Source of the DNA: Syntrophaceae bacterium
GTDB lineage: Bacteria; Desulfobacterota; Desulfomonilia; Desulfomonilales; Desulfomonilaceae
DNA: 6,864 nt
Direction: 5' to 3'
Assembly: GCA_014874425.1 (NCBI GenBank)
Contig: JACWAG010000374.1
Coordinates: 1 to 6,864 of the forward strand
The notes below the pieces were generated by a model. It did no database searches and was not told the DNA's origin. It saw only the letters and a list, made by a program, of their open reading frames with translations. Below, piece after piece: positions 1 through 6,221 of this stretch (within the stretch, counting starts at the first letter, position 1; every line of letters starts with the position of its first letter). Position numbers and translations under genes: made by a program.

Positions 1-239
1 GAAATTCTTCTTTCAAAACGCTCCCAAAGAACATCAGCTACCTCATCTCCTAATTCCCGGCAATCTAAATTGAAATTGCCCAAATATATGGAGAGATCTT
101 CTGTCCATCGCGATCGTTCGCAATCCATGAAGCGTCTAAGGAAATTCCCATAAAGCCCTTCAATCATATACGGCGTAACCCTTTCCAGTTCCCGAACCAT
201 CTTTTGAGCTTTGTCAACTTTAATTCCAGGATGCGCCAT
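1..239 (-). CDS. Hypothetical protein, amino-terminal part (runs off left edge)
   Basis: An open minus-strand frame begins with ATG at 239-237 and stays open for 79 codons to the window edge, so the C-terminus is missing. The start is well supported: a GGGAGGAG ribosome binding site lies 7-8 nt upstream on the minus strand (about 247-254). The protein begins MAHPGIKVDKAQKMVRELER and continues with mixed charged and hydrophobic residues typical of a soluble helical protein (for example EGLYGNFLRRF and DEVADVLWERFERR). There is no signal peptide or membrane segment in the visible part, and I recognise no family. The gene is divergent from purB, with about 237 nt between the two starts. A different minus-strand frame at 164-385 overlaps the start, but it lacks a comparable ribosome binding site and reads less like protein. 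Confidence 0.6.
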   Translation of the reverse strand, partial: MAHPGIKVDKAQKMVRELERVTPYMIEGLYGNFLRRFMDCERSRWTEDLSIYLGNFNLDCRELGDEVADVLWERFERRI

Positions 240-274
240 TTTAAATCTCCTCCCAGCGAACATTTCTTATGTCT

Positions 275-303
275 TAAATAATAACTATAAAGTCCTTTTG
301 CAA
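275..303 (-). promoter_or_regulatory. Weak candidate promoter for the left-edge gene
   Basis: On the minus strand, TTGCAA (303-298) and TATTTA (280-275) are separated by 17 nt, about 36 nt upstream of the start codon. The -35 matches 4 of 6 consensus bases and the -10 only 3 of 6, so the case rests mainly on spacing and position. The region is AT-rich and other hexamers could serve. Confidence 0.2.
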
Positions 304-384
304 CCGGGTAACCTTCAAAACCGCCAAGTTTCTGAGATGACGCTACTGATCGTAAATCACGATAAGACCAATATTTAGGCGACA

Positions 385-413
385 TTTACACTTGGTCTGC
401 AAAAGAGTAGCAT
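385..413 (+). promoter_or_regulatory. Candidate sigma-70 promoter for purB
   Basis: TTTACA (385-390; 5 of 6 consensus) and TAGCAT (408-413; 4 of 6) are separated by exactly 17 nt. Transcription would start near 420, giving a leader of about 57 nt before purB. I saw no purine riboswitch-like fold or PurR-type palindrome here by eye. Confidence 0.4.
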
Positions 414-476
414 GGTAATCTCAAGAGGGTGCGTCCTAATGGGGCGGCCTGCAGATAAAAAGAAAGGAAAGCAATA

Positions 477-1772
477 TTGATAAGTCGATACTCACGTAAA
501 CAGATGGAAGATATCTGGAAACCGGAAAATCGATTCCAAAAGTGGCTGGATATTGAGCTTGCAGTGTGCGAAGCATGGACAAAACGGGGCGTAATCCCTG
601 AATTGAGCATGAAGCTTATAAGAGAACGCGCTTCTTTCGATGTTGATCGTATAAATGAAATTGAGAAGACAACTCGCCATGACGTCATAGCATTTACAAC
701 GTCGGTAGCAGAATTTGTGGGTGAAGAATCGCGATTCATACACCGTGGTCTTACATCTTACGATGTCGTTGATACAGCTCTGTCTTTACTCATGAAGCAG
801 GCTGGTTCACTAATAAGGGTAGGCCTTGTGGAACTCATGGATGCCCTGAAGGAACGCGCGTTTGAAACCAAAAGGGTGGCGGTAGTGGGTAGGTCACACG
901 GAATCCACGCGGAGCCAACTACTTTCGGACTCAAGCTAGCTATATTCTATTCGGAGATGTCCAGGAATTTGAAACGCTGGGACGCTGCGCTGGAAACGAT
1001 ATCAGTTGGGAAAATTTCCGGGGCTGTAGGTACCTACGCTCATTTGGACCCGGAAATGGAGGCCGAAATTCTAGAAAATCTGGGGTTAACACCGACCCCC
1101 GCCTCTAATCAGGTAATTCAGAGAGATAGACACGCTGAATATTTCTCAGTTCTTGCTCTGATAGCGTCGAGCATCGAAAAGATAGCAACTGAAATCAGGC
1201 ACTTGCAGCGATCAGAAGTCAGTGAGGTCGAAGAATTCTTCCACCCTGGTCAAAAGGGATCTTCTGCGATGCCCCACAAGAGGAACCCAGTCCTGACCGA
1301 AAATTTGTGCGGTTTGGCGAGAGTTGTTCGAGGATATTCACTATCGGCAATGGAGAACATTCCTTTATGGCATGAGAGAGATATTTCCCATTCCTCCGTG
1401 GAGCGGATAATAGGTCCAGACGCGACAATTATAGTGGATTTCATGCTTGCGAGAATGACCACTGTCATAAAAAACATGCGAATTTTTGAGGACCATATGG
1501 CTCGTAACCTTGATTCCAGCAGGGGGCTCATATTTTCTGAATCCATTCTGATCAAGCTTGTGGATAAAGGGCTAACTAGGGAACGCGCTTATTTTCTGAC
1601 ACAGAGAAACGCGATGAAGGCGTGGGAGAGCGGATTAAACTTCAAAGACACGCTATTAGCTGATACGGAACTGGCAGAAATCCTGTCAAAGAAAGAAATC
1701 GAGTCCTCGTTTGACATGGATCATGCTCTCAGGTGGGTGGACGCAACATTTAATCGCGTATTTAATTCATAA
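477..1772 (+). CDS. purB: Adenylosuccinate lyase
   Basis: PurB catalyses two fumarate-releasing steps of purine synthesis: SAICAR to AICAR, and adenylosuccinate to AMP. It is a cytoplasmic homotetramer of the fumarase/aspartase superfamily. The 431 residues match the Bacillus subtilis-type enzyme in length and along the whole sequence. Visible landmarks are TRHDV with His68, the TSYDVVDT segment at 93-100, GRSHGIHAEPTTFG with the catalytic His141, QRDRH at 215-219, and the superfamily signature SSAMPHKRNP at 262-271, which carries the catalytic-loop serines and Lys268. Glu275 follows. The LWHERDISHSS block is at 297-307. The start is TTG at 477, preceded by AGAAAGGAAA, and it gives the expected N-terminus (ISRYSR), so the rare start looks real. 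Position 95 is Tyr where B. subtilis has Thr. The gene appears monocistronic and is followed by a weak hairpin. Confidence 0.97.
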   Translation: MISRYSRKQMEDIWKPENRFQKWLDIELAVCEAWTKRGVIPELSMKLIRERASFDVDRINEIEKTTRHDVIAFTTSVAEFVGEESRFIHRGLTSYDVVDTALSLLMKQAGSLIRVGLVELMDALKERAFETKRVAVVGRSHGIHAEPTTFGLKLAIFYSEMSRNLKRWDAALETISVGKISGAVGTYAHLDPEMEAEILENLGLTPTPASNQVIQRDRHAEYFSVLALIASSIEKIATEIRHLQRSEVSEVEEFFHPGQKGSSAMPHKRNPVLTENLCGLARVVRGYSLSAMENIPLWHERDISHSSVERIIGPDATIIVDFMLARMTTVIKNMRIFEDHMARNLDSSRGLIFSESILIKLVDKGLTRERAYFLTQRNAMKAWESGLNFKDTLLADTELAEILSKKEIESSFDMDHALRWVDATFNRVFNS

Positions 1773-1779
1773 AATATCA

Positions 1780-1801
1780 AAAGGATCTTGACAGGTTCTT
1801 T
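1780..1801 (+). terminator. Weak hairpin after purB, possible terminator
   Basis: Seven bases after the purB stop, AAAGGATCT and AGGTTCTTT can pair over 9 bp (two of them G-U) around a TGAC loop. The U-run at the 3' end is only three bases and is followed by AAAA, so termination would be inefficient. It is the only hairpin I see between purB and the next promoter. Confidence 0.3.
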
Positions 1802-1873
1802 AAAATGTATCATGCCAGTTCTAGTTTTAAGAGAGTCAAATCAGACGACTTTCTTGAAACACGTATAAAAAGC

Positions 1874-1902
1874 TTTATCAAAACTGACTATATTGCTATA
1901 AT
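1874..1902 (+). promoter_or_regulatory. Extended -10 promoter for the membrane-protein gene
   Basis: A perfect TATAAT (1897-1902) is preceded by TGC, forming a full TGnTATAAT extended -10. A poor -35 (TTTATC, 1874-1879) lies 17 nt upstream, as is common when an extended -10 is present. Transcription would begin near 1909, about 20 nt before the first in-frame ATG (1930) and 70 nt before the preferred one (1981). Confidence 0.55.
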
Positions 1903-1965
1903 TAGATAAAATTCATCACAAGAGGGAAAATGACTAAATTATCCTTAAGCTTATTGAGCCCTTTC

Positions 1966-1972
1966 AAGGAGA
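1966..1972 (+). promoter_or_regulatory. Ribosome binding site that decides the start at 1981
   Basis: AAGGAGA ends 8 nt before the ATG at 1981, an ideal Shine-Dalgarno sequence and spacing. The earlier in-frame ATG at 1930 has only AGAGGG, 3 nt away, which is too close for efficient initiation. I therefore prefer 1981. Confidence 0.6.
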
Positions 1973-1980
1973 CACTAGCC

Positions 1981-3078
1981 ATGACAAAAGTTACAAATCT
2001 ATGGTCCGGGTTCCTGGAAAGAATAAGGGGGTCCAAAACCAATCACAATAGTGGAAAACCTTATAAGGATATGCCCGTGATTCCCTCTCACAAGTCTGTG
2101 AATAATCCCGGGTTCTCCGTCGTGCTGATCAATGAGCGGCAAGGACCCAGACAATTCAATCTCACAGGAAAGAGGTTTCGCCTAGGGCTTGTAGGGACAG
2201 TGATAATTGTATGTTTGTCGGTCTTTGGGGTCTATTCGGTATTTAAAGGGCTTCTGGGACATACTTCCATGATGGCCGGTGGCTACAAAAAAGGCGTAGC
2301 TGATATTGCCTCTCTGCAATCAAAGACCCAGGACCAGGGAACCTCATTCTCGGGGCCGTCGAAGGACTATTCAGGTTCGGCCGGGTCAGGAGGGCAGCGC
2401 TCCGGTTCGACATATCCGGAAGCCGAAGCTGGTCATTCGACGAAATTACTACAGTCCTCGGAAAAACTTGAAGGAGACCTTTCCGCCGGTTTACGTCAAC
2501 CTCAAGAGGGTACTCCGGAAAACAAGACATCAAACGTGACGGCCGCTTTAGACCACAACGGGACCGCGAATCCTGAGTCCTCGGCAAAATCCCAAGCCGT
2601 AGCGCCTCAGCATGACCAACCTGCAGGTCCGATCGTAAATTTCAATGCGCAGGATGTCACGGTAAAACCCACCGGAGCGAACTCCGGAACATTGAGTTTT
2701 CGTCTTATAAAGGACCATTCCGATGTACTCTTTTCGGGTTATCTCTTTGTTTTTGTGGAAATGAAGGATAAACGAGGTGAAACCAAGATCTATGTTTATC
2801 CTGACAAGACAAGGCTTGGCGAGGGTGATCTGCCTTCCAATTTTAAACAAGGCGAGAACATCTCGTTCAAGTATAATTCCAGAGTTGAGTTGCCTTACGG
2901 GGATATAAGATCTGGGGCCGGTTTAGCTAGAGTTTCTATCCTCCTTTACGGTGATGATGGAAAGATCGTTTTTCAGCGTGGCTTCGAGAAGAAAGAGCTT
3001 CTGGTGTCAGGGCCCTCAGGGCCGCAGCGAATGGAAGGGGCAAAATCCAAACCCACTGAAAAAAGAAGGGCGTTATAG
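1981..3078 (+). CDS. Single-pass membrane protein with periplasmic C-terminal beta-rich domain, function unknown
   Basis: The preferred start gives 365 residues; starting at ATG 1930 would add 17. Residues 1-67 are polar and basic and should be cytoplasmic, including the segment FSVVLINERQGPRQFNLTGK. Basic KRFR at 64-67 precedes one strong membrane segment (about 68-88, LGLVGTVIIVCLSVFGVYSVF missing only flanks), predicting N-in/C-out topology. Residues about 115-215 are a low-complexity linker rich in Ser, Gly, Pro, Glu and Gln. Residues about 217-337 form a compact domain with alternating hydrophobic strands (TLSFRLIK, SGYLFVFVEM, TKIYVYP, ARVSILLYG, IVFQRGF). A basic tail ends the protein. 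The N-terminal layout resembles the membrane anchor of M23-type peptidases, but there is no peptidase domain, so an envelope role is only an inference. It has its own promoter and ends against a convergent gene relic. Confidence 0.8.
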   Translation: MTKVTNLWSGFLERIRGSKTNHNSGKPYKDMPVIPSHKSVNNPGFSVVLINERQGPRQFNLTGKRFRLGLVGTVIIVCLSVFGVYSVFKGLLGHTSMMAGGYKKGVADIASLQSKTQDQGTSFSGPSKDYSGSAGSGGQRSGSTYPEAEAGHSTKLLQSSEKLEGDLSAGLRQPQEGTPENKTSNVTAALDHNGTANPESSAKSQAVAPQHDQPAGPIVNFNAQDVTVKPTGANSGTLSFRLIKDHSDVLFSGYLFVFVEMKDKRGETKIYVYPDKTRLGEGDLPSNFKQGENISFKYNSRVELPYGDIRSGAGLARVSILLYGDDGKIVFQRGFEKKELLVSGPSGPQRMEGAKSKPTEKRRAL

Positions 3079-3304
3079 ATTAGTGTTAAACTGAATTTTG
3101 GCAAATAAGGCTTCCTCGTCTTCCAAGGCTTTCCTGAGGGACGCTTTTGCGAGCAAACGAGTGGAATCCAGCGTCGGTTCCGGACAGTCTTTCGGGTCCG
3201 CAATTAATGGAATCTCCGTACAGCTCAATACTGCCGCGTAGCATCGGGAACCTTACCAAGGCATACGAGACTAGGGAATGTTCACGATAACAGAAAAGAC
3301 GCAC
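3073..3304 (-). pseudogene. Remnant of an aspartate/glutamate racemase family gene (C-terminal part)
   Basis: One minus-strand frame is open from 3252 down to a TAA at 3075-3073. Its 59 codons include AAVLSCTEIPLIADPKDCPE, then LDSTRLLAKASLRKAL. This is the C-terminal signature of the Asp/Glu racemase family: the CTE motif with the second active-site cysteine (here at 3222-3220), followed by a D-S/T-T-R-x-x-A-x-A-x-x-x-A-L helix. Intact members are roughly 230-250 residues. Here the same frame hits TAA at 3255-3253 and TAG further upstream, while the weakly family-like stretch REHSLVSYALVRF lies in another frame (about 3246-3289), which suggests a frameshift plus further loss. No N-terminal half is visible. 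The stop overlaps the last two codons of the convergent gene. It lies about 80 nt downstream of the alpha/beta hydrolase on the same strand, so the two may once have been co-transcribed. Confidence 0.6.
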
Positions 3305-3382
3305 ACCGAGTCAGGCTTGGGCCCACTTTGCCAGGCACTAAACATTGATTGCCGCCGATTAGTGGCGTGATGATGTCGACTG

Positions 3383-4258
3383 CTATTTTAAAACAACATC
3401 TAGCCAATCATTGACATATTGCGCTACTTCTTCCCATGCCGGTTCTGCAAGTACCCAATGGGTGTGGTTGGGAAATTCCTTGTAATGGCGAGGCGCTTCC
3501 GGGGTTGGGACAGCTTTAAACCTCCCAGCGACTTTTCTCACACTGGATGCTGGTGTGATCCGGTCCATTGATCCAGCCACTACCAATACAGGGCAATTAA
3601 CCTTTGATGGATCGATCCATGCAGCCTTACGCCGAAACAGATCAAGGAACCAGAATCCGATTTCCCAGGCCGCTCTGCCCGATTCGTAGACAAATTTGTC
3701 GTACGCCTGTCTCTGTTCATCTGGAGAGAGCAAATCCATCATCGAATAGACGGCTTCACCAAACGTAGGCATGTAAGGTTTGCTCCCGAACCGGCTTCTC
3801 AATGGAAATGTTTTCCTGATGCCCCATCGGATTTTACCTGAAGAATCAACGGCTCCCCAGTTTAGCATCGCGCTCCAAAAAGATTTGGTAACGGACCATT
3901 CCAGAACTGTGGTATTCGGAGCGCAAGGAGCTGGGGTTAGAAGGACCGCTGCTTTTGGGAGTCCTCGACTTGCCAGGATTTGAGCCAAGAGGCCTCCCAT
4001 TGAATGCCCCATTATTATGGGTGGCGCCGTTAGCCCGTGACTTTTAAGATCACGGATTTCAGTTTCAAGGTCTTCAGCGTAATCCAGAAGGCTGGTAGTT
4101 CCAAGCCTGGGATCAGGTTCTGAGTGAGGATTGATGTCGTGAAACCTTAGTGTCGGAGTAACGCAGCTATAGCCTCGGGCTTCGAAGAAACCCTTGTAAT
4201 TTTCCCAATGCCATGGGCCTCCCCACATGCCGTGAATCATCATGATTGTTTCAGCCAT
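3383..4258 (-). CDS. Alpha/beta hydrolase
   Basis: The 291-residue cytoplasmic protein has the complete alpha/beta-hydrolase catalytic set. HGMWGG at 9-14 forms the oxyanion-hole region, GHSMGG at 84-89 is the nucleophile elbow with Ser86, GSMDRITP carries Asp232, and NHTHWVL carries the likely catalytic His267. The cap region (about 115-215) is rich in Trp and aromatic residues and suits a hydrophobic substrate. There is no signal peptide. The ATG at 4258-4256 has an AAGGAGA ribosome binding site 6-7 nt upstream, so the start is secure. The family includes esterases, lipases, acylglycerol hydrolases and C-C hydrolases, and the sequence does not say which this is. It is divergent from the choloylglycine hydrolase family gene, with about 316 nt between the starts. 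Whether the two act on related compounds is unknown. Confidence 0.93.
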   Translation of the reverse strand: MAETIMMIHGMWGGPWHWENYKGFFEARGYSCVTPTLRFHDINPHSEPDPRLGTTSLLDYAEDLETEIRDLKSHGLTAPPIIMGHSMGGLLAQILASRGLPKAAVLLTPAPCAPNTTVLEWSVTKSFWSAMLNWGAVDSSGKIRWGIRKTFPLRSRFGSKPYMPTFGEAVYSMMDLLSPDEQRQAYDKFVYESGRAAWEIGFWFLDLFRRKAAWIDPSKVNCPVLVVAGSMDRITPASSVRKVAGRFKAVPTPEAPRHYKEFPNHTHWVLAEPAWEEVAQYVNDWLDVVLK

Positions 4259-4574
4259 TTGCTTTCTCCTTTTTTGAGTTTGAGAGTCGGTGATGGTGGC
4301 GTCTGACAGTATTTGTGCGGAACTAAATCGTTATGGTCTTGATGTTACCAAATTTTTTACTGACTGAAACAATGGTTTTTATTATATTGTTGACCTCTAG
4401 GGTTAAGATCACAAAATAGGCGCCATCAAGCAAGACGCGGTGGCTTTAAGGGAGCTACCTTTAAGTCCTGATGATATTCTCCGTTCATTTTTCCATCAAG
4501 TATTTATTGCAGTGAATACGACTTTGCTGTCTGAAAAGCGGGTCAACCTAAACAACCGAGAGAGGAAAAGCAGG
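4259..4574. other. Divergent intergenic region between the two hydrolase genes
   Basis: These 316 bases separate the start codons of two divergent genes. The left half holds the ribosome binding site and leader of the alpha/beta hydrolase, with no convincing promoter for it by eye. The middle is AT-rich (about 4341-4392) with a short inverted repeat, and a candidate plus-strand promoter lies at 4390-4417. The right part (4440-4574) is an in-frame, stop-free upstream extension of the next gene starting at a GTG. It has no ribosome binding site and reads like untranslated leader. Confidence 0.5.
4390..4417 (+). promoter_or_regulatory. Candidate promoter for the choloylglycine hydrolase operon
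   Basis: TTGACC (4390-4395; 5 of 6) and CAAAAT (4412-4417; 4 of 6) are separated by 16 nt. Transcription would start near 4424, about 150 nt upstream of the preferred start codon, which implies a long leader. The -35 overlaps one arm of a short inverted repeat (4368-4391) that could be an operator. Confidence 0.3.
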
Positions 4575-5639
4575 ATGAAACGAAAAATTATCACATGTCC
4601 ACTTTTCGTTGTAATGACGGCCCTGGTCACGGCTCTTTCCCTAGCGCCGCAGGTGGACGCATGTACCCGCGCTGTGTACCTTGGCCCGGAAGGCACGATC
4701 ATAACTGGCCGCTCAATGGATTGGGAGGAAAACACTGGAACGGACCTCTGGGCGTTTCCATCTGGCATGAAACGCGATGGAGCGGCCGGTGCGACCTCGA
4801 TCAAGTGGGTGTCAAAGTATGGCAGTGTGGTTTGTTCTTTCTATAATGCCAGCACCGTCGATGGCATGAACGAAAAGGGGCTTGTCGCAAACGTTCTTTA
4901 TCTCGACGAATCTGAATACGGCAAGCCGGATGGCAAGCGTCCGACAATCTCGATTGCCGCATGGGCGCAGTATGTTCTCGACAACTATGCTACCGTCGCT
5001 GAGACTGTAAAAGCCTTGCGCGAGGACCCGTTCGTAGTGATTGCGCCTACGCTTCCCAATGGTAGTCCTGCGAAGGGGCATCTAGCGATTTCGGATCCAA
5101 CAGGTGACTCGGCCATCTTCGAATACATCAGTGGAAAGCTGTTCATTCATCACGCTAGAAACTATCAGGTGATGACCAACTCCCCGGTGTTTGACAAGCA
5201 ATTGGCCCTAAACGAGTATTGGCAGGAGATCGGCGGTGAGACCTTTTTGCCGGGTACCAGCCGTGCATCGGACCGCTTCGCTCGAGCGTCGTTTTACATT
5301 AACGCTATCCCTAAGACCAACGATATGCTTCAGGCGGTGGCTAGTGTCTTTGGAGTGATTCGTGGGGTTTCAGTGCCGCTGGGCATCACCACTCCGGGAC
5401 AGCCGAACATTGCATCGACGTACTGGCGCACATTCTCCGACCACAAGAACAAGGTCTACTATTTTGATTCTGCGACCAGTCCTACGGTGTTTTGGGTTCC
5501 GCTAGAGGAATTGGACCTGAAGGAAGGCGCGGCAGCCAAGAAGCTCACATTGGTTGGTGGCAAAACTTATTCCGGGAGCGCTGCAAGCAAGTTTGAACCA
5601 GCGCAGCCATTCGTATTTTTGCAAGGAACGGTGAAATAA
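4575..5639 (+). CDS. Exported choloylglycine hydrolase / penicillin V acylase family protein
   Basis: This Ntn-hydrolase family cleaves linear amides: conjugated bile salts, penicillin V, or N-acyl homoserine lactones. The substrate here is not settled by sequence. From ATG 4575 the protein has 354 residues. Residues 1-29 form a Sec signal peptide (basic MKRK, hydrophobic core, VDA at -3 to -1), so cleavage exposes Cys30 as the N-terminal nucleophile, the usual maturation route in Gram-negative members. Counting that Cys as family residue 2, Arg46 and Asp49 in GRSMDW match catalytic Arg18 and Asp21. Asn202 (MTNSP) matches Asn175, and the SDRFAR segment near 232-237 carries the candidate for Arg228. 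The NEKGLVANVLYL block replaces the Asn82 region of Gram-positive bile salt hydrolases, as in Gram-negative relatives. The start is chosen because AGAGG lies 9 nt upstream and the signal peptide begins there, whereas the in-frame GTG at 4440 has no ribosome binding site and would bury it. Three lines counted by hand gave 47-60% GC, somewhat above purB. Confidence 0.93.
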   Translation: MKRKIITCPLFVVMTALVTALSLAPQVDACTRAVYLGPEGTIITGRSMDWEENTGTDLWAFPSGMKRDGAAGATSIKWVSKYGSVVCSFYNASTVDGMNEKGLVANVLYLDESEYGKPDGKRPTISIAAWAQYVLDNYATVAETVKALREDPFVVIAPTLPNGSPAKGHLAISDPTGDSAIFEYISGKLFIHHARNYQVMTNSPVFDKQLALNEYWQEIGGETFLPGTSRASDRFARASFYINAIPKTNDMLQAVASVFGVIRGVSVPLGITTPGQPNIASTYWRTFSDHKNKVYYFDSATSPTVFWVPLEELDLKEGAAAKKLTLVGGKTYSGSAASKFEPAQPFVFLQGTVK

Positions 5640-5662
5640 ATTCTGATCCAAGGAGAGGAAAA

Positions 5663-6172
5663 ATGGAATACAAACATGTAAATGGCCAGGCCTATTGCCG
5701 TTATGCAGCGACCCCGCCGATTCTAAACTCCCCACTAGCGGATCAATATGGGATCGAAGTGTTTTCATCCACAGGTGTCGACGAGGGACGATACGTCAAG
5801 CTAAGGGTTGTTTTGCAAGACCGGCCAGGCAGGATAACCTGTCACGCCCTGATTGATTATGCGAAGAGGGTTGAATCCGGAAACCAATACAGAGTCGGTT
5901 TTAGTCATCTTTCCTTGACTGATGAGGAATTTCGGTTGCTTCTCCAGAGTTTTGTGGATGAGTCGGAGCGGGTCCTGGAGTTGACGGAGAGTGTCAGAGA
6001 CAAAGGAGCGGAAGCGCCGTCAGTCTCAGGAATGGAAGGTCTTGCGAAGATCACCAGGATAAAGGCCGTCACTCTCCCTGTCAGTCTTATTGAAGAGATT
6101 GACATGAAAAGGGGAGATGAGTCTTTCTCGGATTTTGTGGCAAAAGCCGTTCGAGATTACGTCAAGCGCTGA
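5663..6172 (+). CDS. PilZ-like domain fused to a C-terminal ribbon-helix-helix domain
   Basis: The start at 5663 follows AAGGAGAGG with good spacing, 23 nt after the choloylglycine hydrolase stop, so the two genes are probably co-transcribed. The protein has 169 residues. Residues about 8-95 have a PilZ-like beta-barrel pattern: GIEVFSSTG, then YVKLRVVL, then HALIDYAKRV, then YRVGFSHLSLTDEEFRLLL, which resembles the usual 'VGv-F-x-x-L-s' ending. The canonical c-di-GMP RxxxR and D/NxSxxG motifs are absent or degenerate (CRYAATPPI and VFSSTG stand near their places), so c-di-GMP binding is doubtful. Residues about 100-128 form a charged helix and linker. Residues 132-169 are a convincing ribbon-helix-helix: strand KAVTLPVSL, helix IEEIDMKRG, then SFSDFVAKAVRDYVKR. 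This predicts a dimeric DNA-binding regulator, possibly autoregulating the operon. The RHH call is firm and the PilZ-like call is tentative. Confidence 0.85.
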   Translation: MEYKHVNGQAYCRYAATPPILNSPLADQYGIEVFSSTGVDEGRYVKLRVVLQDRPGRITCHALIDYAKRVESGNQYRVGFSHLSLTDEEFRLLLQSFVDESERVLELTESVRDKGAEAPSVSGMEGLAKITRIKAVTLPVSLIEEIDMKRGDESFSDFVAKAVRDYVKR

Positions 6173-6221
6173 ATTACATCCCAAGATTTTTATTCCCATA
6201 AAGCTTGCTGCAGACGGTTAG

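Noticed and set aside
164..385. Minus-strand frame of 73 codons overlapping the left-edge gene start
   Set aside because: It lacks a good ribosome binding site and overlaps a better-supported frame with GGGAGGAG upstream.
1788..1793. Perfect TTGACA after purB as a -35 box
   Set aside because: The best -10 (TATCAT at 1808) is only 14 nt away, and the hexamer lies within the post-purB hairpin; the extended -10 at 1897 is better.
2243..2850. Several frames on both strands inside the membrane-protein gene
   Set aside because: Shadows of the low-complexity linker coding region, with no ribosome binding sites and no recognisable products.
3086..3304. Intact 72-codon minus-strand frame as a gene
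   Set aside because: Its 3' half runs out of frame across the racemase motif; only the upstream part resembles the racemase, so the locus is better read as a frameshifted relic.
4440..4574. In-frame GTG start giving a 45-residue N-terminal extension of the choloylglycine hydrolase
   Set aside because: No ribosome binding site, and it would place the signal peptide internally; ATG 4575 has AGAGG upstream and begins the signal peptide.
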